Below, in pieces: positions 1 through 6,613 of a stretch of 64,000 nucleotides of DNA; the first letter of the stretch is position 1; every line of letters begins with the position of its first letter. Source of the DNA: Sphaerisporangium sp. (lineage in GTDB: Bacteria > Actinomycetota > Actinomycetes > Streptosporangiales > Streptosporangiaceae); NCBI GenBank assembly GCA_025964675.1, contig JAOPYI010000081.1:104775-168774 (forward strand), read 5' to 3'. The position numbers and the translations under genes were made by a program. A model generated the notes under the pieces. It had not been told where the DNA came from, did not search any database, and saw nothing but the letters and a program-made list of their open reading frames with translations.

Positions 1-413
1 ACGGCGCCAAGCTGCTGTACGCCTACTGCGAGGCGACGGTGCCACGCGTCCACGTCATCGTGCGCAAGGCCTACGGCGGCGCGTACATCGTGATGGACTC
101 GCGCACCATCGGAACCGACCTCTCGCTGGCCTGGCCCACCAACGAGGTCGCCGTGATGGGCGCCGAGGGGGCCGTGAACGTCATCTTCCGCAAGGAGCTG
201 GGCGCCGCCGTGGACCCGGTCACGCTGCGGTCCGAGCTGGTCGCCGAGTACGCCGAGCAGCTCATGCACCCGCACTACGCCGCCGAGCGCGGGCTGGTCG
301 ACGACGTCATCGACCCGGTGCAGACCCGGGCCGTGGTCGCCAGGGGACTGGCGATGCTGCGCAACAAGCGCAAGCAGTCGCCGCAGCGCAAGCACGGCAA
401 CGTGCCTTTGTGA
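1..413 (+). CDS. acyl-CoA carboxylase beta (carboxyltransferase) subunit, 3' part
   Basis: The reading frame is open from base 3 and gives the last ~136 residues; the start lies upstream of the window. The protein is the carboxyltransferase half of an acetyl-/propionyl-CoA carboxylase, which moves CO2 from carboxybiotin to an acyl-CoA in the cytosol. Visible hallmarks are 'YGGAYIVMDS', 'AWPTNEVAVMGAEGAV' and 'RGLVDDVIDP', in the order expected of the C-terminal crotonase-like domain, followed by the usual Arg/Lys-rich tail. The part seen cannot tell acetyl-CoA from propionyl-CoA specificity. No epsilon subunit gene with a recognisable sequence follows. Confidence 0.93.
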   Translation, partial: GAKLLYAYCEATVPRVHVIVRKAYGGAYIVMDSRTIGTDLSLAWPTNEVAVMGAEGAVNVIFRKELGAAVDPVTLRSELVAEYAEQLMHPHYAAERGLVDDVIDPVQTRAVVARGLAMLRNKRKQSPQRKHGNVPL

Positions 414-714
414 CCGGACGGCGGGTGCTGACCGGACGATACGGCGGAACAGGGACTGGAGTGAGGATCCCGCGCCGTGGCTGCCCGCGTTCGCCTGGGG
501 GCCGTTCGACCCGCCGGAGCGGCAGGCCGAGGACGCGGCGGCCCCGGAGCGCTGACGTGCTGGGAAGACAGCAAACGTGAAGAAGAATTCTTCCGGACGC
601 GCCCGGAAGAATTGACATGGATCCCCCGTCGCGCGACGCAGCCGGGGGAGCACCCCCTCCGCGACGAGACGCGCGACGGGTCCACGGTCATGAATCTTGG
701 GATCGAGGTTTTCA
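414..714. other. intergenic stretch with a possible gene remnant
   Basis: This 301-base gap has no gene with a convincing start. Bases 454-555 on the plus strand read through as a tryptophan-rich, strongly GC3-biased peptide ('DWSEDPAPWLPAFAWGPFD...') ending in TGA, but the frame has no ATG/GTG/TTG upstream before the carboxylase stop. It may be the tail of a decayed small gene, such as a lost epsilon-type partner of the carboxylase, or chance. The rest holds a strong inverted repeat (582-613) and the GAGG ribosome site for the next gene. Confidence 0.3.
582..613. promoter_or_regulatory. nested palindrome / hairpin between carboxylase and membrane-protein genes
   Basis: Bases 586-596 (AATTCTTCCGG) are perfectly inverted at 603-613 with a 6-base loop. 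The left arm also sits inside a perfect 12-base palindrome (GAAGAATTCTTC, 582-593). The element is AT-rich against a very GC-rich background. It could be a terminator for the carboxylase transcript (no T-run follows) or an operator for the gene at 715; the sequence alone cannot decide. Confidence 0.5.
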
Positions 715-1281
715 ATGGCTACCGAGGCAGTTACGGCGACTCCAGTGCAGGTGTCCGCCCTCAACAGCAGGCACCACAAGACCGCGCTCGGCGTGTTCGC
801 GGTGATAGTCGTGGCCCACTGGGCGGAGCACATCGCCCAGGCGATCCAGATATGGGTCCTGGGCTGGCCGGTTCCCGAGGCGCGGGGCGTGCTGGGGCTG
901 CCGTTCCCCTGGCTGGTCAAGTCCGAGTGGATGCACTACGGCTACGCGCTGGTGATGCTCATCGGCCTGATCATCCTGAGGAAGGGCTTCACCGGCAGCT
1001 CGCGGACCTGGTGGAACGCGGCGCTCATCATCCAGGTCTGGCACCACTTGGAGCACCTGCTGCTGCTCAGCCAGGCGCTCAGCGGATCGAACCTGCTCGG
1101 CCGCCCCGTGCCTACCAGCATCATCCAGCTCCTCGTGCCCCGCGTGGAACTGCACCTGTTCTACAACACGCTCGTCACCATCCCCATGGTGATCGCGATG
1201 ATCCGCCACCGGCGCCCGAGCCCGTCCGAGCGTGCCGTGATGGCCTGCTCCTGCGTGCGCCCCGCACTGGTCAGGGGATGA
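715..1281 (+). CDS. histidine-rich integral membrane protein, function unknown
   Basis: A 188-residue protein. The ATG at 715 was chosen because GAGG lies 6 bases upstream; a TTG at 697 is the longer alternative. After a short hydrophilic N-terminus it has about four hydrophobic helices. Conserved-looking polar pairs sit at membrane edges: 'HWAEHIAQAIQ' near residue 37 and 'WHHLEHLLLLSQ' near residue 110. The HxxEH/HHxEH pattern recalls metal-binding di-iron membrane oxygenases, but I do not recognise the family and no function should be assumed. Its stop overlaps the next ATG (ATGA, 1278-1281), so the two are probably translationally coupled. Confidence 0.75.
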   Translation: MATEAVTATPVQVSALNSRHHKTALGVFAVIVVAHWAEHIAQAIQIWVLGWPVPEARGVLGLPFPWLVKSEWMHYGYALVMLIGLIILRKGFTGSSRTWWNAALIIQVWHHLEHLLLLSQALSGSNLLGRPVPTSIIQLLVPRVELHLFYNTLVTIPMVIAMIRHRRPSPSERAVMACSCVRPALVRG

Positions 1282-1763
1282 CAGGCGAGGAGGCGAGGCG
1301 CGGGCGCTCTCCGGCCTTCACCGCGGTCCTGACCCTCCTGGGTGCCTTCCTGCTGTACCTCGTCATCCCGAACATCGGCCCGGCCTGGCGTGCCGCCCGG
1401 GCCGACGGAGACCCCGGCGTCTTCACCGCGCGCAGTGTGAGCTGCGTCGAGCACCCCGGGCACGAGAGCTGCTCCTGGATGGGCGAGTTCCGGTCCACCG
1501 ACGGCAGGATCGACCGGACGCGGGTCGCGCTGTACGGCAGTGACCGCGACTCGTTACGGCCGGGGATGGAGACGAAGGCCGTCGACGTCGGGCGTCCCAA
1601 CCTCGTCTACGGGCCGGGGGGCTCCCGCGAGTGGGTGTTCACCGCGCTGCTGTTCATAGCGGGCCTCGGGATCCTGGTGTTCTCGTACGCGGGCCCGGTG
1701 CTGCGGCTGTTCGGGGGCACGGCCCCGAGAGGGACGGCGATGCGAACCGCGTCCCATGGGTGA
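1278..1763 (+). CDS. two-helix membrane protein, function unknown
   Basis: A 161-residue protein whose ATG overlaps the preceding stop (ATGA). It has one transmembrane helix near residues 13-30, a ~75-residue outside or lumenal segment with two Cys ('VSCVEHPGHESC') that could form a disulfide, and a second helix near residues 118-138. The layout resembles small actinobacterial membrane proteins of unknown role. The stop lies 8 bases inside the next gene, so it belongs to a three-gene coupled unit (715-2511). Confidence 0.7.
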   Translation: MTGEEARRGRSPAFTAVLTLLGAFLLYLVIPNIGPAWRAARADGDPGVFTARSVSCVEHPGHESCSWMGEFRSTDGRIDRTRVALYGSDRDSLRPGMETKAVDVGRPNLVYGPGGSREWVFTALLFIAGLGILVFSYAGPVLRLFGGTAPRGTAMRTASHG

Positions 1764-2511
1764 GCCGGCCATCGGGGACGCGACGCCGAACGTCATGATC
1801 GTCGGTGACTCCATCAGCCAGGGCCGGGAGGGCGACTACACCTGGCGGTACCGGCTCTGGCGGTGCCTCGACGAGCGCGGAGCCGATGTGCGCTTCGTCG
1901 GACCGTGGACGGGCACCTGGGTGTCTTCCGCGGTGCAGCCGGGCGACGACCCGGCCCATCCCGCGGACCCCGTCCACGCCGGCCCGTACCGGCGGGGCAT
2001 CCGCTTCGGCGGCAGCAGGCATTACTCGTGCTGGGGACGCCGGCTCCACGAGGCCAAGGACAACATCCGGGACGCCGTGGCGACCTACGACGTGGGCTAC
2101 CTTATGGTCGCGCTGGGCTTCAACGATCTGGCCTGGGGCGTGTCCAGTCCCCTGCGGTTGCTGGCGGACGTCGGGACGTTCGTCGGTCGGGCGCGTGAGG
2201 CCAACCCGGATGTCCAGCTTCTCGTCGCCAACGTCGTGCACCGCACGCCCCTCAGCGACCACCCGCACCTCGCGGGCGACATCACCTTCTACAACCGGGA
2301 GCTCGCCTACAGGCTGGCGGCGCTGTCGACGGCCCGGTCGAAGGTCGTACTGGTGGACCTTGATGGCGACTGGGATCCCTACGGCGACGCCTACGACGGG
2401 GTCCACCCGAACTCCGCCGGCGAGATCAAGATCGCGAACGCCTTCGCCGGTGTCTTCTCGTCGGTCTTCGGCCACGGGCGGATCCTCGACCCGGTCCCCG
2501 CGCTACGCTGA
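1756..2511 (+). CDS. SGNH/GDSL-type hydrolase
   Basis: A 251-residue esterase/lipase-like hydrolase. The blocks of the SGNH fold are visible in order: 'VGDSISQG' with the nucleophile Ser near residue 19, a Gly region around 'RFGGSRHYSC', 'ALGFNDLAWG' with the block III Asn near residue 120, and 'DGVHPNSAG' giving the catalytic Asp/His near residue 215. No signal peptide is visible, so it is probably cytosolic. The substrate is unknown; family members deacylate sugars, lipids or cell-wall polymers. The ATG lies inside the end of the previous gene. Confidence 0.88.
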   Translation: MGEPAIGDATPNVMIVGDSISQGREGDYTWRYRLWRCLDERGADVRFVGPWTGTWVSSAVQPGDDPAHPADPVHAGPYRRGIRFGGSRHYSCWGRRLHEAKDNIRDAVATYDVGYLMVALGFNDLAWGVSSPLRLLADVGTFVGRAREANPDVQLLVANVVHRTPLSDHPHLAGDITFYNRELAYRLAALSTARSKVVLVDLDGDWDPYGDAYDGVHPNSAGEIKIANAFAGVFSSVFGHGRILDPVPALR

Positions 2512-2622
2512 CCGGCCTTCCGGGTCAGTGCGGGCTGAAGCCCGGCCGGACCGGGCCGATCGCCGGGAATGACGGGACCTTCGGCCCTGATCGGCGCCGC
2601 CCCGGTCGGGCAACCTGGACCC

Positions 2623-3030
2623 ATGACACTGGACTCGGCCGGGCTGCAGGTGCTCTCACGCGAGGAATGCCTCGCGCTGCTGGCCTCTGTCCCGGTCGGC
2701 CGGATCGTGTTCACCGACCGTGCCCTGCCCGCCGTCCAGCCCGTCAACTTCGTCCTCGACGGCGACTACGTCGTGATCAGGACCACCGCGGGCTCCAGGC
2801 TGGCGTCCGCCGCCAGAAACGCGGTGGTCGCGTTCGAGGCTGATGAGTTCGACGCCCACATGCGCAAAGGCTGGTCGGTCACCATGGTCGGGCACGCGCG
2901 GGCCGTACAGGACCTGGCGGAGATCGAGCGGCTGGCCCTGCTTCCCCTGATCCCCTGGGCGCCGGGCGGCGGGCAGCAGTTCATCGTCATGTATCCCCAG
3001 CAGATCTCGGGACGCCGGCTCCACGGCTAG
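2623..3030 (+). CDS. pyridoxamine 5'-phosphate oxidase-fold (flavin/F420-binding) protein
   Basis: A 135-residue protein of the split beta-barrel flavin-binding family. Typical features are 'LSREECLALLASVPVGRIVFTD' at the N-terminus (start of the FMN-binding barrel), 'LPAVQPVNFVLDGDYVVIRT', and a middle 'NAVVAFEADEFD...GWSVTMVGHARAV' strand pair. Members of this short class bind FMN, F420 or heme and are usually annotated only by fold. The ATG at 2623 is preferred over an in-frame ATG at 2569 because the longer N-terminus does not look like this family. The gene is convergent with the acyltransferase gene, 9 bases apart. Confidence 0.85.
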   Translation: MTLDSAGLQVLSREECLALLASVPVGRIVFTDRALPAVQPVNFVLDGDYVVIRTTAGSRLASAARNAVVAFEADEFDAHMRKGWSVTMVGHARAVQDLAEIERLALLPLIPWAPGGGQQFIVMYPQQISGRRLHG

Positions 3031-3039
3031 GTCGAGGGC

Positions 3040-4470
3040 TCAGGTGAGCGCGATGAGCTCGTCCAGCGCCTCGCGGAGGTAGCCGGGGAGGGTCCAGACG
3101 TCGGGCACCATCGTGCGGCAGGCGATGACGCCTACGGCGATCTGCCCGTCGTAGGAGAAGGCCGTGATGTTGAGCCCTCCGCTCGCGTCGGTAATGACCG
3201 AGACGGGGTACTGCGTGAGCAGCCGCCGTCCGCACACGTACAGCGGGATCTGCGGGCCGGGGATGTTGGAGACGATCAGGTTGACCGGCGGTGACGTCTG
3301 CGCGACCAGCCCGAAGGCCGCGCGGTCGGCCAGGCCGGTCAGCGCGGCGGGCATGCTCTCGCTCAGGTGCCGCAGCCAGCGGGCGGGGGCGAGGTTGAAG
3401 CGATCCTTGATCCGCCGCATCGCCTCGTGGACGGCGTCGAGCCGCTCGCGCGGGTCGGCGATCTGGGTGTCCAGCGAAGTGATCATGAGGGTGACCTGGT
3501 TGCCCGGCTCCTCCGCGCCCACGTCCCGCAGCGAGAACGGGATGCCGGCCACGAGCGGCTCGAGGGGGAGCGCGTCGTGCGCGATCAGCCAGCGCCGGAC
3601 CGCCGTCGCCGCCAAGGTCATGACCACGTCGTTGACGGTGACGCCGAAGGCGTTCTTGACCTGCTTGACCTCGTCCAGCGGAAGCTCCACGAAAGCGAAC
3701 CGGCGGTGCGCGGACACCGGGCCGTTGAACGGAGTGCGAGGCACGCTTAGTTTCGGCAGCTCGGGGACCTCCTCCGGCCCGAGCCCGATCTGGCGGGTCA
3801 GCCAGCGGGTGGCCCTCGAGACGGGCACCGCGCCGGGAAGCCGGGATATGAGCGGGATCTCGTCGAGGTAGGGCATCGCCGAGACGAGGAACCTCAGCAT
3901 GTGCGCGGGGTTGGCCAGCAGGCGGCCGGCGGTCCTGATCACCATCTCGGCCGTCTCCGGGGCCCGGTCGGGCTCCTCGGGGCGCGTGCGGGCCCGGCGC
4001 TTCGGCCGGGGCTCGGTGTCCATGAAGGCGGCCAGCACGTCGGCCCCGCCCAGGCCGTCGATCGCGGCGTGGTGCAGCTTGGTGTAGAGCGCGGTACGGC
4101 CGCCCTCGAGCCCGTGGATCAGGTACATCTCCCAGAGCGGGTGGTGCCTGTCCAGCCGTCGCGCGTGCAGCCGGGCCACCTGCGCGGCCAGCTGCCGGTC
4201 GCTCCCCGGGGCCGGAAGGGCCAGCTCGCGCACGTGGTAGTCGAGGTCCAGGGCTTCGTCCTGCACCCAGTAAGGATGGTCGAGGCCGAACGGGACCTGC
4301 GCGATCCTCTGCCGGAGCGGTGCGACCAGCGCGGAACGCTCCTCGACGAGGTCCACGAGGTCGTCCCGGGTCACCTCGCCTTCGAGGATCGACAGCCCGG
4401 CGACGTTGGCGACGTTCGTCTCGGTCTCGAAGTTGAGAAACTGCGCGTCGAGCGCGCTCAGCTGCCGCAA
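3040..4470 (-). CDS. wax ester synthase / diacylglycerol acyltransferase (WS/DGAT family)
   Basis: A 476-residue acyltransferase that joins fatty acyl-CoA to diacylglycerol or a fatty alcohol, giving storage triacylglycerol or wax esters at the membrane. The catalytic HHxxxDG motif is present as 'KLHHAAIDG' near residue 134, and the N-terminal 'LSALDAQFLNFET' is family-typical. The C-terminal 'SNIPGPQIPLYVCGRRL' block, with the usual ND/PLW-like surroundings, matches actinobacterial members. The start is TTG at 4470, with GGAGG 8 bases upstream. It sits alone, convergent with the PNPOx-fold gene. Confidence 0.93.
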   Translation of the reverse strand: MRQLSALDAQFLNFETETNVANVAGLSILEGEVTRDDLVDLVEERSALVAPLRQRIAQVPFGLDHPYWVQDEALDLDYHVRELALPAPGSDRQLAAQVARLHARRLDRHHPLWEMYLIHGLEGGRTALYTKLHHAAIDGLGGADVLAAFMDTEPRPKRRARTRPEEPDRAPETAEMVIRTAGRLLANPAHMLRFLVSAMPYLDEIPLISRLPGAVPVSRATRWLTRQIGLGPEEVPELPKLSVPRTPFNGPVSAHRRFAFVELPLDEVKQVKNAFGVTVNDVVMTLAATAVRRWLIAHDALPLEPLVAGIPFSLRDVGAEEPGNQVTLMITSLDTQIADPRERLDAVHEAMRRIKDRFNLAPARWLRHLSESMPAALTGLADRAAFGLVAQTSPPVNLIVSNIPGPQIPLYVCGRRLLTQYPVSVITDASGGLNITAFSYDGQIAVGVIACRTMVPDVWTLPGYLREALDELIALT

Positions 4471-4767
4471 GGCGTACCTCCTCGATCTCGATCCGGCGCT
4501 CCTGCCCGCGCGAGTCGAGCCCTCTTCCCTACCTGCCCCCTCCCGCCCGTAGAATGCCGGTCCGCGCGGGATCGTGGGGTTGGTCCGCTCGATCTACCGA
4601 GGCGACCGCTACCGCGCCACCGCAGAGCTCCACCTCGACTCCGGCTGACCTGGGCCGGAGAACCGTCCGCCGAGCCCCCGTCCCCGGTGGAATGCGTAGA
4701 TCTCGCAGTGGGTACGGTGCTTCTGATGAGCACCGAGCACGCGGGGTCGCCTGATGGGAGTGGTCAC

Positions 4768-5040
4768 GTGCCGGACATAGGTTCTTCGGCGGCAGGCAAG
4801 CGTGCCGGGGAGATATGGAAGGACGTGCTCGGGGTCTCGCCCGACGAGGCTGACGCCACCTTCTCCGAGTTGGGCGGCAGGGGAATGTCCGCCCTTCGCA
4901 TCGTGGCGCGCATCCAGAGCGAGCTCGGCATCAGCGTCGAGGTGGGCGACGTGTTCCGGCACGCGCGCCTGGACGCCTTCGTACGCCACGTGACGGCGAA
5001 GGCGCGAGGCCTTTCGTCACCTGACGAGCGGGGCGAGTAA
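4768..5040 (+). CDS. carrier-protein-like domain lacking the phosphopantetheine serine
   Basis: A 90-residue stand-alone protein with the length and helical pattern of acyl/peptidyl carrier proteins: 'IWKDVLGVSPDEADATFSEL' (helix 1 and loop), 'GGRGMSALRIVARIQSELG' (helix 2) and 'ISVEVGDVFRHARLDAFVRHV'. In normal carriers the helix 2 start reads GG(H/D)S; here the aligned residue is Gly (GGRG), and the nearest Ser is two positions later. By alignment it should not take a 4'-phosphopantetheine arm at the usual place. The GTG at 4768 has GGGAG 7 bases upstream; an ATG at 4726 is the longer option but lacks a clear ribosome site. A phosphopantetheinyl transferase gene lies 660 bases downstream. 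Confidence 0.72.
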   Translation: MPDIGSSAAGKRAGEIWKDVLGVSPDEADATFSELGGRGMSALRIVARIQSELGISVEVGDVFRHARLDAFVRHVTAKARGLSSPDERGE

Positions 5041-5230
5041 GCCTCATCCCTTCGGATCGCCGGTCTCCTGAACCGGCGTACCCATGCTCTTCGCGTGCGG
5101 CCACGCTCGTACGTCCCCTGACGCCCCTCACCTGCGGTGACGCTCTCGCCTGCCACCGCGCGCGGGCGTGCCCGCCGCCGGGTTGGCAGGAAGCTGCTAC
5201 CGGCGTGCAACTTGCTGACTTGGAGTTCTC

Positions 5231-5287
5231 TTCTCCGAGGGCTGTGAATCACGGAGAGTTGGTCGTGCCAGAACAAATACACAGCCC
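5231..5287 (+). promoter_or_regulatory. candidate H-type pseudoknot in the leader of the GTTWD peptide gene
   Basis: Two interleaved inverted repeats lie just upstream of the ribosome site of the peptide gene. Stem 1 pairs 5231-5237 with 5252-5258 (seven pairs, one G-U). Stem 2 pairs 5239-5246 (GGGCTGTG) with 5280-5287 (CACAGCCC), eight perfect pairs. The 5' half of stem 2 is inside the loop of stem 1, the topology of an H-type pseudoknot with loops of 1, 5 and 21 bases. The purine-rich ribosome site starts directly after stem 2, so folding could gate translation. I saw this by eye; it has not been folded computationally. Confidence 0.4.
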
Positions 5288-5305
5288 AAGGAAAAGGATA
5301 AGGAA

Positions 5306-5404
5306 ATGAAGAGCTCCGCGGTCTCCTCTGTAAATCGAAAAGTCGCGGCCGCGGGCACCACCTGGGACTCCGCCTCCGCCACGCCCGGCACGACCTGGGA
5401 CTGA
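5306..5404 (+). CDS. 32-residue peptide with two GTTWD repeats, candidate RiPP-like precursor
   Basis: A tiny reading frame with a strong purine-rich ribosome site (AAGGATAAGGA just upstream of ATG 5306). Residues 1-16 are Ser/Val/Ala-rich with a single RK, leader-like. Residues 17-32 are a core-like part with GTTWD at 17-21 and again at 28-32, ending exactly at the stop. The two copies use slightly different codons, so the repeat is kept at protein level. No Cys is present, and no lanthionine, lasso, ATP-grasp or radical-SAM gene is nearby, so known RiPP classes do not fit. The next gene starts 12 bases after the stop, so it is probably the first gene of the 5306-6459 operon. Confidence 0.65.
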   Translation: MKSSAVSSVNRKVAAAGTTWDSASATPGTTWD

Positions 5405-5416
5405 GCGAGAAATCCG

Positions 5417-5704
5417 ATGCTGGTAGAGCTGACAATCCGCAGAACCGCCGGAGAACCGTCACCCAACTCACCGGTCGACGGAATCCGGATACTCGCCCTC
5501 CTGCCCAAACAATGGCGCAAGGACCTCAGGCACGTCACCGGTGAAATCGCCATCCGAGTTCAGACGGACGAGAAAATCACCGACGCGCAGATACGCGCCG
5601 AGGTGACCTCGATCCTGACCAATCCGGAAGTCAGCGACTGGGAACTGGTGACCTGCCACCCCCTCACCAACGGCCGCCCTGAAACGAAGGATGAGACATC
5701 ATGA
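5417..5704 (+). CDS. 95-residue protein of unknown function
   Basis: I do not recognise this protein. It is hydrophilic, with a strand-like start 'MLVELTIRRTAG', a hydrophobic 'VDGIRILALLP', a basic helix 'KQWRKDLRHV', a strand 'GEIAIRVQTD', a helix 'ITDAQIRAEVTSILTNP' and a last strand 'WELVTCHPLT', then a charged tail. This alternation suggests a small alpha/beta domain. It has no membrane segment or signal peptide and one Cys. It starts 12 bases after the GTTWD peptide, and its stop overlaps the phosphopantetheinyl transferase start (ATGA, 5701-5704), so it is a peptide-binding or maturation candidate by context only. Confidence 0.7.
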   Translation: MLVELTIRRTAGEPSPNSPVDGIRILALLPKQWRKDLRHVTGEIAIRVQTDEKITDAQIRAEVTSILTNPEVSDWELVTCHPLTNGRPETKDETS

Positions 5705-6459
5705 ACGATCCCGCCCTGAAGACCGGCGAATGCCACGTTTGGTGGGCAGATCCTCGGGACCAGTCGATCGACACCCTGCTCAGCGTGCTCAGCGAGCGCG
5801 AGCTGGAGCGGGCCGCGACCTACCGTCGCGACCAGGACAGGCGCCGCTTCCTGACCGCGTCATGGCTGCTGCGCAACGCCGCCGCCGCGCAGCTCGGCAT
5901 CTCCCCCGCGGATGTGCCCGTCGAACGGCGGTGCCCCGACTGCGTCAAGCCGCACGGCCGGCCGTACATCCTCACCGAGGAGCCTCTGCACGCCTCGATC
6001 TCGCACTCGGCGAACCGCGTCGCGGTGGCCCTGACGGTCGCCGGGCCGGTCGGAGTCGACGTGGAGGAGGTGCCGACCGCGCCGGTCAGCGAGCTGGTGC
6101 GGTGCGCGCTGTCGAAGGCCGAACAGGCGGTCCTTGGGGTGCTCCCCGAGGACGAGCAGCAGGCCGGCTTCGCCCGGATGTGGGTGTGCAAGGAGGCGGT
6201 GCTGAAGGCGACGGGCCACGGGCTGCGCATCCCGCCGGACAAGGTGGAGGTGGCGGGCCCGAGGGAGGAGCCCGAGCTGCTGAGCTGGCCCCTGGACATC
6301 GCCCCCGCCACGGTGCGGATCCGCGCGCTGGACCCCGGCGAGGGGTACGCGGGCATGGTCGCGGTCCTCACGGACCACCAGGCGATCACGGTCACGCAAT
6401 GGGACGCCTCCGCCCTGCGGGACATCTTTCTGTCTTCCGCGGCCCCCATAGCCGCCTGA
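5701..6459 (+). CDS. Sfp-type 4'-phosphopantetheinyl transferase
   Basis: A 252-residue enzyme of the Sfp/AcpT superfamily, which moves 4'-phosphopantetheine from CoA to a Ser of carrier proteins. The key motifs are intact: 'LHASISHS' near residue 98, 'VGVDVEEV' with the Mg-binding Asp/Glu near residues 118-123, and 'WVCKEAVLKATG' near residues 161-172. 'RRCPDCVKPHGRPYI' matches the substrate-loop region. It is co-translated with the 95-residue orphan. The only carrier-like protein in the window (4768-5040) lacks the acceptor Ser, so its client may lie elsewhere, or the local chemistry is unusual. Confidence 0.93.
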   Translation: MNDPALKTGECHVWWADPRDQSIDTLLSVLSERELERAATYRRDQDRRRFLTASWLLRNAAAAQLGISPADVPVERRCPDCVKPHGRPYILTEEPLHASISHSANRVAVALTVAGPVGVDVEEVPTAPVSELVRCALSKAEQAVLGVLPEDEQQAGFARMWVCKEAVLKATGHGLRIPPDKVEVAGPREEPELLSWPLDIAPATVRIRALDPGEGYAGMVAVLTDHQAITVTQWDASALRDIFLSSAAPIAA

Positions 6460-6613
6460 CCACCGTTGACGCGATCCGGCGCGAGACTGTTGAATAACTA
6501 CGGAATTCATCATCGGCAAGGCCGGCGGACAGCTTACATAAATGCACCGCCCGGTCCGATCTCCGTATTGTTCAGTCGCAGTCTAGCTGTAAAGGAGAGG
6601 AAGCCGACCTATC

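Noticed and set aside
477..1277. Long upstream extension of the gene at 1278
   Set aside because: The extension overlaps the His-rich membrane protein in another frame and has no ribosome site; the ATGA overlap at 1278 is the natural start.
4500..4640. Short plus-strand frame ending in RSIYRGDRYRATAELHLDSG
   Set aside because: About 30 codons without a start or ribosome site; not enough to call a gene remnant.
5306..5404. GTTWD peptide as a lasso, lanthipeptide or graspetide precursor
   Set aside because: No asparagine-synthetase-like cyclase, lanthionine synthetase, ATP-grasp ligase or radical-SAM gene is near, and the peptide has no Cys or Glu-rich core.
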